Assembly: GCA_030633365.1 (NCBI GenBank)
Contig: DAOVSY010000038.1
Span: forward strand, 1 to 13,581
Length of the DNA stretch: 13,581 bases
Direction: 5' to 3'
Source: Spirochaetaceae bacterium
GTDB taxonomy: Bacteria > Spirochaetota > Spirochaetia > B11-G9
The notes beneath the pieces were generated by a model. The model had not been told where the DNA came from, ran no database searches, and worked only from the letters and a program-made list of their open reading frames with translations. A program made the translations under genes and the position numbers. Below, piece after piece: positions 1-7,619 of this stretch. How positions within the stretch are numbered: position 1 is the stretch's first letter; each line of letters starts with the position of its first letter.

Positions 1-74
1 ATATCATCACCTAAAACTTCTTTCAATATATCAAATGCTGCCTCAACAAAAGGATTGATATACTCAACTCTCAT
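1..74 (-). CDS. cheX: CheX, CheY-phosphate phosphatase (5' part only)
   Basis: Only the first 24 codons are in the window; the gene continues past base 1. The ATG at 74-72 opens a frame reading MRVEYINPFVEAAFDILKEV, which matches the N-terminus of CheX as I know it. CheX dephosphorylates CheY-P and so ends the motor signal. An AAAGGAGT ribosome site lies at 81-88, about seven bases before the ATG. Another ATG at 78-76 runs into a stop within five codons and is not the start. Only 16 bases separate it from the upstream CheW-CheR-like gene, so the two are cotranscribed. The order cheA-cheW-cheX(-cheY) is that of the treponemal chemotaxis operon, so cheY is expected just outside the window. The catalytic ExxN helix lies outside the window and cannot be checked. 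Confidence 0.85.
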   Translation of the reverse strand, partial: MRVEYINPFVEAAFDILKEVLGDD

Positions 75-90
75 ACATGTACTCCTTTAA

Positions 91-1380
91 TTATACTATC
101 TTTTTATATGCTGTAATATTATTACCTTCTATTTTCTTCCAGGCAGTACCTGGAAGTTCTTCATTCTGACCAATTATTAGCAGACCGTCCGGTACCAGTT
201 TTTCCTGAAACTCTGTAATCATTCTTAATTGTTCACTATAACTCATAAAAGATAAAATATCTCTTGCAATAATTATATCAACAGATGGAAAAGTATTGGG
301 ATGTGTGATGTCATGATACTCAAATAAAACAATATCTTTTATTTTCTGACTAAACTGGTATTTACTGTTAACAGGAACAATATGCCTGTCCATATATTCA
401 GGAAGACTTTGTTTATCCAGAGTCAAATTAGGTGCATTTGAAATGCTCATTAGATCTTTATCATTAGCCCAAATTTTTATACTTGCTTCACTGAATTTAT
501 CTGATAAAAGAGTTGCCATTGAGTAAGTTTCATATCCTTTACCGCAACCTGGATTCCAAACTCTTAAAGTTCCAGGAGAATTATTATTCAGCAAAGAAGA
601 AACTATCCCTCTATAATCTTCACTCCAAAATCGACCTGTATCGGTCGAATAAAATCTTGATAAGAACTCCTCAGAATCCATTTCTGAATGAAGCTGTAAA
701 TCCTCAGAATTATTCCCCTTTATGCTTTTCCACTCTGAAAATCTGCTCTCAACCCATTTATTGTTTAAATCTGTTACATTGAATTTACTAAATGTACGCA
801 GAGTTTCAGCAATAAACCCCATATTTATCTCTTCTGGTCTGTTCTCTGTAAACTTTGGAGCAGAAGTGTATTCTGTAGGAACGACTTCTACATCATCAGC
901 ATCCTGGCCAAAAATACTTTCCACATCCAAAATTATGTATAATCTACTATCTTTCTCTACTACACCCTGAATGAATTTTATGTTTATATCACCAAAAATG
1001 GGATGAGGAGGTTGAATAGTTTCAGAAGAAATACCAACTACCTTATCTATTGAGTCTACAATAACGCCAAGCAAATAATCATCAAGGCGAAGTATTATTA
1101 ATTCATCGGACTCGTTTTTTTCAGATTTATTGGTAGGGAGATTAAACATAGTACGAAGATCTATAATAGATATTATATCACCCCTTAGATTGTAAACACC
1201 TTTAACATATGGAAGAGAATTGGGCACATAGGTAAATTGTGTTGCTTTGGAAATTTCCCTGACTTTCATAATATCAATACTGTAGTCCTTTCCTGCTAAA
1301 GAAAAAGCAACCATCTTAAAATCAATATTTTCTACCCGTTCGATAACAGCAGTTCCTGCCTTATCTTCCACAGCGTTCAT
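91..1380 (-). CDS. cheW: CheW adaptor fused to a CheR-like methyltransferase domain
   Basis: A 429-residue chemotaxis scaffold protein. Residues about 18-160 are a CheW domain (GVYNLRGDIISIIDLR at 61-76; FIQGV at 136-140), which links chemoreceptors to CheA. After a linker, residues about 185-429 resemble the CheR receptor methyltransferase: SAM motif RVWNPGCGKGYETYS at 273-287, ANDKD at 305-309, ARDILSFMS at 372-380 and a late PDGLLIIG at 397-404. Against Salmonella CheR, aligned from memory, the FFRE motif is FWSE (Ser253 in place of the proposed catalytic Arg) and GEEPYS is GYETYS, so methyl transfer may be lost. An equivalent CheW-CheR-like fusion in Treponema denticola is reported to be needed for ordered receptor arrays. 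Start: ATG with AGGAG six bases upstream. It lies 23 bases after cheA and 16 before cheX, in one operon. Confidence 0.92.
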   Translation of the reverse strand: MNAVEDKAGTAVIERVENIDFKMVAFSLAGKDYSIDIMKVREISKATQFTYVPNSLPYVKGVYNLRGDIISIIDLRTMFNLPTNKSEKNESDELIILRLDDYLLGVIVDSIDKVVGISSETIQPPHPIFGDINIKFIQGVVEKDSRLYIILDVESIFGQDADDVEVVPTEYTSAPKFTENRPEEINMGFIAETLRTFSKFNVTDLNNKWVESRFSEWKSIKGNNSEDLQLHSEMDSEEFLSRFYSTDTGRFWSEDYRGIVSSLLNNNSPGTLRVWNPGCGKGYETYSMATLLSDKFSEASIKIWANDKDLMSISNAPNLTLDKQSLPEYMDRHIVPVNSKYQFSQKIKDIVLFEYHDITHPNTFPSVDIIIARDILSFMSYSEQLRMITEFQEKLVPDGLLIIGQNEELPGTAWKKIEGNNITAYKKIV

Positions 1381-1403
1381 TCGAATCTCCTATATTTTCC
1401 CCT

Positions 1404-3761
1404 CTACATTATTGAAGCTGACCGTCTTCTTCTATTTTCAATTTCCTGTTTTAATCCAAGATCAAGAAGCTGACTTACATCAATAATCAGAGCGACAATA
1501 CCATCACCTAAAATTGTAGCACCTGCTACACCAGGAGAACTTGTATATCTATCTCTCAAGGGTTTAATAACAACATCCTCTTCACCTATAAGAGAGTCGA
1601 CCATCAAACCCATTTTTTTATCACCACTACCAACTATTACAATAAAATTATATTCTCCTGTAGAGTTAGATGAAATATTAAACAATCTATCTAAACGAAT
1701 AAGAGAAATTACATCTTCTCTAACATTAAAAACTTCATATCCATCTATTACTTTAATTTCCGACGGTTTTATTCTATGACTATCAATTACAGAAGTAATA
1801 GGAATGGCATAAACTTCTGAACCAATCCTAACAAGGAGAGCCTGTATAATTGCAAGAGTAAGTGGAATTTTTATAGTTATGATACTCCCCTTTCCAACTT
1901 CAGACCAAACATTAACATTCCCATTAAGTTTTTCAATCTTTCGTTTAACTACATCAAGACCTACTCCCCTTCCGGAAATATCTGAAACTTGTTTGGCAGT
2001 AGAAAATCCAGCATCAAATATAAGATTAAATGCTTCTACATCTGAAAGAATTTTACTTGGATGTATTACACCTCTGTCGATAGCCTTTGCTCTAACAGCT
2101 TCTACATCTATGCCCTTACCATCATCTCCTATCTCGATAATGATCATACTTCCTTCATTTCTTGCTTTTAGCGTTACAATTCCTTCTGCGGGTTTTCCTG
2201 CTTCAACTCTGTCTTCAGGACTTTCAATTCCATGATCTACAGAATTTCTTACACAATGAATTAATGGATCAAGAAGATCTTCAATAACAGATTTATCAAG
2301 CTCTGTATCTTCTCCAATAATATCTAATTTTATTTTTTTATTTAAAGATTTTGATGCATCCCTTACAAGCCTTGGAAATCTGGAAAATATCTGACTAATT
2401 GGAACCATTCTAATTTGCATAACTCCTTCCTGGAGTTCGCTAGTTGTTCGTGCAAGATTTTGTGATGTGGATCGAAATTTTACAATAGTATTTCTAAGAT
2501 CATCTTTTGATTCTTCAAAGATTTGAAATAAATCACCAAATCGTTCGTTTATTTCTAATTTAATTTCTTTTAGAGTATTACCATTTTGGGATTTCTCAAT
2601 ATACTCAGGTAAAGAATCAAACAGACTCTTTAATCCATCTTTATATTTTTTTCCCTGATCATTTATTTTAGTTTCAACTTGAGTAAAATCATTACCTATC
2701 TGATTAAAAGTTGCTTTAGTAATAACTGTTTCACTAACCAAATTTAATAAATTATCAATTCTTCTACTATCCACTCTAAGAACAGATCCAGTATTTTTGC
2801 TTTTCTTTAATTCTTTATCTTTGGTTTTATCAGGAACAGAAGCCTTTTTAACTTCTGCTTCAGGTGCAGTCTGACTTATTACAGGAGTATCATCACCTTT
2901 TACATCTTTAACCGGTTTTTCATTTACTTTTTCTTTTATTTCTTTCTTAACTGTGGAATCAACTTTACTGTCAGCAGGCTTCAACTCAGAAATTGAATTA
3001 TCCAGAACAACACCTGGTATATTAAGTTTATTTAAAAGTTGCTCCTCATTCTGACCTGTAGCAACATAATATATAATTTCCGGATGAAAAACATCTTCAT
3101 ACAATTCTTCAAAATCCGGTATGGTTCTAAGAACTACACCGGAACCTTTTAATCCGGCAAAAACCTGTATACCGCCAATGGAATTCATTGGATGGTCTTC
3201 ATTAAAACGAACTTGAATTTCGTAAACTTTTTCACCTTCGTCCGCAGCTTCCAGAAGTTCAAGAACATCATATTCCGTAAGAGCAGTACTACTTTCAGTG
3301 CTACTATCCTCTAGGCTCTCATCTGCTACAGGTGCTTTTTCACTTACAGCAGCTTCAACTGATTTGGTATCAAGAAGACCTTTAAGAGCAGCTGTAATAG
3401 CTGTTATATCTTCTTCAAAAATTTTGCCATCCGAACGATAGCTCAGCATTTCTTTAATTACATCAATAGCTTCCAGAAGAACATCTACAGTTTTGGAAAG
3501 AACTTTAATATTCCCTTCACGTATCTCATCCAGAACATCCTCTACAATATGTGTAAATCCAGCCAGTTCATTCATTTGAACAGTGGCAGAAGCACCTTTT
3601 AGAGTATGGGCAGCCCGGAAAATTTCATCTACAGAATCCATATTCTCAGGATTATTCTCTAAAACCAGTATATTCTGTTCCAGAATATCAATCTGCAACT
3701 CTGCTTCCATATAGAAGTCTTTTAATAATTCTTCATTATTAGGGTCTAAATAATCACTCAT
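1404..3761 (-). CDS. cheA: CheA chemotaxis histidine kinase with extended dimerisation domain
   Basis: A 785-residue cytoplasmic kinase that phosphorylates CheY under receptor control. Domains in order: P1 phosphotransfer (His52 in AAHTLKGAS), a P2-like alpha/beta region at about 165-256, a Lys/Glu-rich linker at about 260-325, P3 dimerisation at about 326-450, the P4 ATPase (N box around Asn506 in VRNSVDHG; G1 DDGKG at 546-550; G2 GRGVGLD at 598-604), and a CheW-like P5 from about 632 to the end. All catalytic motifs look intact. P3 is the oddity: from LRVD to RMVPI is about 128 residues, roughly twice the Thermotoga CheA span as I recall it. A long dimerisation domain is also reported for Treponema denticola CheA. 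The C-terminus ends in an Arg-rich tail. No clear Shine-Dalgarno precedes the ATG. First gene of the chemotaxis operon seen here. Confidence 0.97.
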   Translation of the reverse strand: MSDYLDPNNEELLKDFYMEAELQIDILEQNILVLENNPENMDSVDEIFRAAHTLKGASATVQMNELAGFTHIVEDVLDEIREGNIKVLSKTVDVLLEAIDVIKEMLSYRSDGKIFEEDITAITAALKGLLDTKSVEAAVSEKAPVADESLEDSSTESSTALTEYDVLELLEAADEGEKVYEIQVRFNEDHPMNSIGGIQVFAGLKGSGVVLRTIPDFEELYEDVFHPEIIYYVATGQNEEQLLNKLNIPGVVLDNSISELKPADSKVDSTVKKEIKEKVNEKPVKDVKGDDTPVISQTAPEAEVKKASVPDKTKDKELKKSKNTGSVLRVDSRRIDNLLNLVSETVITKATFNQIGNDFTQVETKINDQGKKYKDGLKSLFDSLPEYIEKSQNGNTLKEIKLEINERFGDLFQIFEESKDDLRNTIVKFRSTSQNLARTTSELQEGVMQIRMVPISQIFSRFPRLVRDASKSLNKKIKLDIIGEDTELDKSVIEDLLDPLIHCVRNSVDHGIESPEDRVEAGKPAEGIVTLKARNEGSMIIIEIGDDGKGIDVEAVRAKAIDRGVIHPSKILSDVEAFNLIFDAGFSTAKQVSDISGRGVGLDVVKRKIEKLNGNVNVWSEVGKGSIITIKIPLTLAIIQALLVRIGSEVYAIPITSVIDSHRIKPSEIKVIDGYEVFNVREDVISLIRLDRLFNISSNSTGEYNFIVIVGSGDKKMGLMVDSLIGEEDVVIKPLRDRYTSSPGVAGATILGDGIVALIIDVSQLLDLGLKQEIENRRRRSASIM

Positions 3762-3932
3762 ACTGCAATAATCATCATATAAAGAGAAGTTAAAGTCAAG
3801 TAAGATTTTTAAATATTAAACTAAACTAATATATCTAAGTCCCAATAATATAGTATAGACAGTAAGGAAGCTTTGTATTTTTATAATTAGGGTATAAACT
3901 TAAACTAAGGCTGATCGCAAGGAGTTTTTGGA
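3762..3932. promoter_or_regulatory. Divergent intergenic region between cheA and the envelope-protein pair
   Basis: This AT-rich gap must hold promoters for both directions, but neither is clear. Towards the plus strand there is a perfect TATAAT at 3882-3887. The best -35 candidate (TAGACA, 3856-3861) sits 20 bases away, which is too long for a standard promoter. Towards cheA the minus strand reads TTGACT at 3799-3794. A 17-base spacer puts a weak GATGAT at 3776-3771, which would start transcription almost at the cheA ATG; a better TATGAT at 3779-3774 leaves only 14 bases. No hairpin or flagellar sigma-28 consensus was seen. A plain AAGGAG ribosome site for the plus-strand gene lies at 3919-3924. 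Confidence 0.35.
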
Positions 3933-5090
3933 ATGATTTTTACTATTAAGAAGTGCTTTGGAATTTTTATTATTCTAATTTTATTAATATCGGTAAATCT
4001 AAATGCTGCAGATCTGGAAATCCCTAAAATGGAGCTAATAACAAGAGCAGATATTGGTTCCGGGTCACCAGAACTCCTGACCCGGGGAAAAATTGATTTA
4101 AAAATAGGTGGCGGGTACAAACTGGGAGGAAGTTTAGTCCTGGGATTCGATAGTGCTGATCTGGGATACACTGATACAGCGCTGGATCCTGCTATTGAAG
4201 ATTCTGCTTCAATAGCTACTTATCTAAACAATCAGACCTACCTGCAGTTTCAATCCGCAGAAGTTACCATTAGAGATCTTTTCTCAACTCCTACAGATTT
4301 TACATATTTTACAGGGAAAACTGATGTTCTTGCCTCGGGTGACGATTTTTCTACAATTTTTGGAGCTGTCCCTATAGCAACAAGATATAGAGGTTATCTG
4401 TATTTTACTGACAGTGAATTTGATGGGATACATACAATAAATGGAACAGGTTTAAAATTATCAAGTACATTCGGCAGTGAAAGGAATATTACTTCAGCAT
4501 ATATCTATCAGGATGGATATTTAGGACCTGGATATTTTTCAGGTGATATAAGAACACTCTTTAACTTTGAAAAAATAAAAATAGAAGGCTTTCTGGGATC
4601 AACTTTCCCTGTATCAGATTATGGATATTACAGAGGTGGTTTACTATTTTATTATAACCCTGGAACTACAGGAGAATTTTTTGCTCAGGTAGGTGTTCCT
4701 CAGTGGAATCCGGCAGAGAATTTTACAATAGAAAGACTTTTTTTTCTTTTTGAACCAAGAATAAAAATCAATCCGGTAACAATTATTTTTACCCTATTCT
4801 GGCATCCAGGATATTATTTACAAACAACAACAGCAGATACGGGATCTTCTGATGTTCATATAAACTTTATGATTGGTGAACCCGAAGTAAGTACATTTTC
4901 CGGTGGACTTGAAGGCAGTGTAACTTTTGATTCATCAGCAGCAACAGATCAGTTTGGTGTAAAAGTTTCCCCATACTTAAGTGCTATCACTTCCGGTGTT
5001 ATTTGGAATATAATGTTAAATACAAAGCTGTTTCCCTACTCATTGGAAGATATGTTTGAGGGTGTAATCAGTGTTAAAGCGGAGTTCTAG
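3933..5090 (+). CDS. Secreted protein, probable outer-membrane beta-barrel
   Basis: I do not recognise a named family. The 385-residue product starts with a signal peptide: Lys6-Lys7, a hydrophobic stretch at about 9-23, and a likely cut after LNA (residue 25). The mature part has no further long hydrophobic helix. It shows many short runs of alternating polar and hydrophobic or aromatic residues separated by Gly/Asp/Ser/Thr turns (for example GGGYKLGGSLVLGF, RYRGYLYFTD). It ends VISVKAEF, and a C-terminal Phe in an amphipathic last strand is the usual recognition signal for outer-membrane barrels. Start: ATG with AAGGAG about eight bases upstream. The next gene begins at the base after the stop, so the pair is cotranscribed. 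It is transcribed divergently from cheA. A role as a porin or surface protein is inference from shape alone. Confidence 0.65.
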   Translation: MIFTIKKCFGIFIILILLISVNLNAADLEIPKMELITRADIGSGSPELLTRGKIDLKIGGGYKLGGSLVLGFDSADLGYTDTALDPAIEDSASIATYLNNQTYLQFQSAEVTIRDLFSTPTDFTYFTGKTDVLASGDDFSTIFGAVPIATRYRGYLYFTDSEFDGIHTINGTGLKLSSTFGSERNITSAYIYQDGYLGPGYFSGDIRTLFNFEKIKIEGFLGSTFPVSDYGYYRGGLLFYYNPGTTGEFFAQVGVPQWNPAENFTIERLFFLFEPRIKINPVTIIFTLFWHPGYYLQTTTADTGSSDVHINFMIGEPEVSTFSGGLEGSVTFDSSAATDQFGVKVSPYLSAITSGVIWNIMLNTKLFPYSLEDMFEGVISVKAEF

Positions 5091-5984
5091 ATGAAAAGAG
5101 TAATATTAAGTATCTTATTTATATTTTCTATTTTAATACCTGTTGTGGGTATGGAGATATCTACACTTTTCCATATTAGTGATATTTCCTTTGATAAAAC
5201 AGATACTGTACCAGTGTCCAGTTTTTCGGGAACCTATTATCCATGGGGAATAAGTGTCTTTGGAAACGACGAGATTAGTGATGATATGTCCTTAAAAGCA
5301 GGTATTTTCTACGACCCGGTTCTTAGATATACTACATACACTCTTTTTGAATATCAGCACGAATTCTTTAAACTGGGAGTCGGCCCTTTTTTTGGAATAT
5401 TTAATACTCCTGGAACTATCCTGAAATCTGGAATATCAACATCTGTAAGAGTGGAAATACCTGGATTATTATATGCATCCTTAAAAGCAGACAGTTCTAT
5501 TGGTTCCCGTTTTGTCAAAGTAGGTGATTATATTCAGGAATTTAATGAAATTGCAGTAGGATACTATATTCCAAATGCAATCTGCTCTGTTAGCCTTACT
5601 TCTAAATCTTTTGTTACAAAACAAACTTCCAGTCTTGAAGTTGATGATAGTTTTAGAGAATATGCATTTAAAGTAGATATGTTTCAAAAAAATGTAGCTT
5701 TTAGAGCCATGCTGTCTTTTGCATACCAAACTCTGACCAGAACCTATTTAGATACAGATTTTTCGACAAGTACAGAAAACACTCTAAACTCATTAATACT
5801 GGGTACAAATTTTACTTTTCAGCTGGCAGATGGGTTTAGCCTTATCACCAATCTGGAAAGTAATGTTTATTCATTTGGATATAATGATTCAACGCCCCTG
5901 ACAATGCCAACAAGCGGCCCTGGTATATTTCTTTTCCGTTTAACTACAGGAGTCAGTCTGGATCTTGATGTCTTTAAACAATAA
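5091..5984 (+). CDS. Secreted protein of unknown function, possible beta-barrel
   Basis: No family recognised. It is 297 residues, with a signal peptide (MKRVILSILF..., likely cut near VVG at 18-20). The rest is rich in aromatic, Gly, Ser and Thr residues in alternating strand-like runs, such as YASLKADSSIGSRF, SLILGTNFTFQL and FLFRLTTGVSLDLDVF. That suggests a second barrel or beta-rich envelope protein. It ends FKQ, so it lacks the exact terminal Phe of the gene before it. The ATG follows the upstream TAG directly, with GGAG at 5081-5084 inside the upstream gene, which points to translational coupling. The two products may act as a pair. The coding strand is followed by a hairpin terminator at 6003-6028. 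Confidence 0.6.
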   Translation: MKRVILSILFIFSILIPVVGMEISTLFHISDISFDKTDTVPVSSFSGTYYPWGISVFGNDEISDDMSLKAGIFYDPVLRYTTYTLFEYQHEFFKLGVGPFFGIFNTPGTILKSGISTSVRVEIPGLLYASLKADSSIGSRFVKVGDYIQEFNEIAVGYYIPNAICSVSLTSKSFVTKQTSSLEVDDSFREYAFKVDMFQKNVAFRAMLSFAYQTLTRTYLDTDFSTSTENTLNSLILGTNFTFQLADGFSLITNLESNVYSFGYNDSTPLTMPTSGPGIFLFRLTTGVSLDLDVFKQ

Positions 5985-6002
5985 ATTTATCTATACTATA
6001 AA

Positions 6003-6028
6003 AAAGCCCTCTTTAAAAAGAGGGCTTT
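6003..6028. terminator. Bidirectional intrinsic terminator
   Basis: An 11-bp perfect inverted repeat (arms 6003-6013 and 6018-6028, around AAAGCCCTCTT / AAGAGGGCTTT) encloses a four-base loop. Read on the minus strand the stem runs into six T residues (complement of 6000-6005), a good ending for flaA. On the plus strand it is followed by TTTAATTTC, a poorer U-tract but still workable for the envelope-protein pair. It lies in the 98-base gap between the convergent stops at 5984 and 6083. Confidence 0.88.
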
Positions 6029-6082
6029 AATTTCTAATCCAAAGACCAATCTATTTAGTCTTCATTTAATTTTTATCTAAGC

Positions 6083-7042
6083 TTATTCTTCTACGTCTGG
6101 ATCTCTGTGAAGTAATTTATCTTCAAGAGCTCGTAAAACCTGCTTTTCACCAAGTTTATTCCATTCAGCTGTTCTTCTGGACTCTTCCCTTTCTCCAAGA
6201 ATACCCCAAAGAGCTTCATTATCAATATCATCTACACCAGGTAATACTGCAAGATCATAAGTCAACTTTACATCTTTAATATAAGTTATTACATCACCAC
6301 CATCCTGGGCAGCATCTTTATATAGAATAAACCCGACAAGTTGTCTCATAGGTGTTGTTCTTGGATACAAAGGAAACTTCTTAAGTTCTCTGTTTCTTAC
6401 ATCATCAATATAAGCAGGATTAACCCATCCAAGTTGTCTCCAGCCCTTAAAATTAAGATAATCCATAAATACATTTCGTTCTTCACCATTTTGATCTCTA
6501 ACTATAAGACCAAGACCATTTGTAAAGTTACTTCCGTATACATTCATTGCAATACTCTTCATGGCACCTACGTTTTTAACAACACCATAACCATCAAACT
6601 TACTTCCTGCTCTGTCATTTTCATCTTTCTGCATATAAGCAGGAATTTCAAATGGAGGCTGTACTATTGCGTAAGCATTAAATGGATCTTCAGGGAAATG
6701 AACCCTTATACCCATTACTGTGTCACCACCAAAACTTAAGGCATCAGCCTTAACAGGTGCTTCCATTGTATATGATAATTTCTGATTAAGTACTGTTCTT
6801 GCTGAAGAGTTAAGTACAACACTCCATTGTTCAATTGCCAAAGAGGTCTTCATTAATTCTTTCTCTTCATCAGTATAACCAACCCCTGCTTTTGAGGAAA
6901 AATCTACAAGAGTAGCACTATTATTGCCATCTTCCATGTCTCCAGTCAAAGTAGAGAAATCGATAAGTACCGACTCTACAGCAGAAACTGAAAAACTTAA
7001 CGCAACAAGCATAATAATAAGAAGGATTCCGAACCGTTTCAT
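6083..7042 (-). CDS. flaA: FlaA, periplasmic flagellar filament outer-layer (sheath) protein
   Basis: A 319-residue spirochaete FlaA. It is exported to the periplasm, where it sheaths the FlaB core of the flagellar filament. The signal peptide is MKRFGILLIIMLVALSFSVSA, with a likely cut after Ala21. Family hallmarks as I know them from Treponema FlaA include YAIVQPPFEIPAYM (residues about 123-136), MNVYGSNFTNGL, a GWRQLGWVNP block followed by VRNRELKKFPLYPR, GGDVITYIKDVKL, and DDIDNEALWGI near the C-terminus. Length is close to that usual for the family. ATG start with AAAGGAG at 7055-7049, six bases away. It has its own consensus promoter and terminator, so it can be made independently of the operon upstream. 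Gene order amidase - GerMN-like protein - flaA recalls my memory of the Treponema pallidum tp0247-tp0249 region, which should be verified. Confidence 0.96.
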   Translation of the reverse strand: MKRFGILLIIMLVALSFSVSAVESVLIDFSTLTGDMEDGNNSATLVDFSSKAGVGYTDEEKELMKTSLAIEQWSVVLNSSARTVLNQKLSYTMEAPVKADALSFGGDTVMGIRVHFPEDPFNAYAIVQPPFEIPAYMQKDENDRAGSKFDGYGVVKNVGAMKSIAMNVYGSNFTNGLGLIVRDQNGEERNVFMDYLNFKGWRQLGWVNPAYIDDVRNRELKKFPLYPRTTPMRQLVGFILYKDAAQDGGDVITYIKDVKLTYDLAVLPGVDDIDNEALWGILGEREESRRTAEWNKLGEKQVLRALEDKLLHRDPDVEE

Positions 7043-7048
7043 CTATTG

Positions 7049-7055
7049 CTCCTTT
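7049..7055 (-). promoter_or_regulatory. Strong ribosome binding site of flaA
   Basis: The minus strand reads AAAGGAG, six bases before the flaA ATG. This is near-ideal and fits a heavily expressed structural protein. Confidence 0.85.
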
Positions 7056-7081
7056 AAAACCATTTTCAATAAGTATCTAAA

Positions 7082-7109
7082 ATTATACGCAATGATTTTT
7101 TTTTGTCAA
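7082..7109 (-). promoter_or_regulatory. Consensus sigma-70 promoter of flaA
   Basis: On the minus strand TTGACA (7109-7104) and TATAAT (7087-7082) are both perfect consensus boxes, 16 bases apart. Transcription should begin near 7075, giving a leader of about 30 bases. Just upstream lies AAAAAAAAAGAAAAA (7127-7113), which resembles an A-tract UP element. flaA genes of spirochaetes are, to my knowledge, read by the housekeeping sigma factor while flaB genes use the flagellar one, and the boxes here agree. The spacer itself contains most of a nine-base A run (see findings). Confidence 0.9.
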
Positions 7110-7148
7110 CAATTTTTCTTTTTTTTTAGACACTTCGACAATTTAATA

Positions 7149-7616
7149 TCATTTTATACCCACCTGGAGTGTTTGACCATCTACTGAAAGGGTTATTTCC
7201 TCTAATTTTGGGAAATTATATCTAAGATTTTCCCTTAAAATCTCCAACATATCAGATTGAATTATACTAAGTTCATTTTCTGAAACTATCAGATCGGCAG
7301 AAAAATCTATAAAAAGTAAAGATCTGTTTCGCAATAACAAGTTTTGCAGCCTGGTATCTTCCGGAATTACTCTAAGATGATCAATGTTATACGGACCAAG
7401 TATAAGCTCATTTACAAATAATTCAATATCATCCTCCAGAGATTTCTGCCTTGGAACCCTGCGTATTTCTCCGGAATAAGTATCTCTACCCGGGAAAAAG
7501 AAAACTCTTCTGACAAGATTATTATCTGCAATATAAAATATAAGTAATGAGCTTAGTAATAAAAATAGTAATATTGATATAAGTATAAGTGATCTTTTAT
7601 CTATCTTTAAAGTCAT
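7149..7616 (-). CDS. GerMN-domain protein with N-terminal membrane anchor
   Basis: A 155-residue protein with a single hydrophobic segment at about 9-30 preceded by Lys/Arg. It lacks a lipobox Cys, so it is probably an anchored inner-membrane protein facing the periplasm. Residues about 55-155 look like a GerMN domain: DIELFVNELILGP at 63-75, VIPEDTRLQNLLL at 83-95 and a strand LLFIDFSADL at 100-109. GerMN is found in Bacillus GerM and in proteins near cell-wall amidases; its ligand is not known to me. The gene starts three bases after the amidase stop, with GGAG eight bases before the ATG, so the two are translationally linked and probably act together on peptidoglycan. There is no spore link here: spirochaetes do not sporulate. 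Confidence 0.8.
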   Translation of the reverse strand: MTLKIDKRSLILISILLFLLLSSLLIFYIADNNLVRRVFFFPGRDTYSGEIRRVPRQKSLEDDIELFVNELILGPYNIDHLRVIPEDTRLQNLLLRNRSLLFIDFSADLIVSENELSIIQSDMLEILRENLRYNFPKLEEITLSVDGQTLQVGIK

Positions 7617-7619
7617 ATA

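Noticed and set aside
1879..2235. Open frame of 118 codons on the plus strand
   Set aside because: It lies wholly antisense to the conserved ATPase region of cheA; the translation shows no domain.
3905..4171. Minus-strand open frame across the start of the first envelope-protein gene
   Set aside because: It is antisense to a gene with a good ribosome site and signal peptide; the Pro/Ser-rich translation resembles no protein.
6341..6739. Open frame of 132 codons on the plus strand
   Set aside because: Antisense to flaA, with an unlikely composition rich in Ile, Cys, Ser and Thr; a shadow of the real gene.
7096..7127. T-rich stretch read as a terminator for the GerMN gene
   Set aside because: No GC-rich hairpin precedes the T runs on the minus strand, where they are A runs; they fit the flaA promoter instead.
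7149..7616. Sporulation or germination role suggested by the GerM-like domain
   Set aside because: The rest of the window is spirochaetal and no spore gene is present; the domain also occurs in non-sporulating bacteria next to wall amidases.
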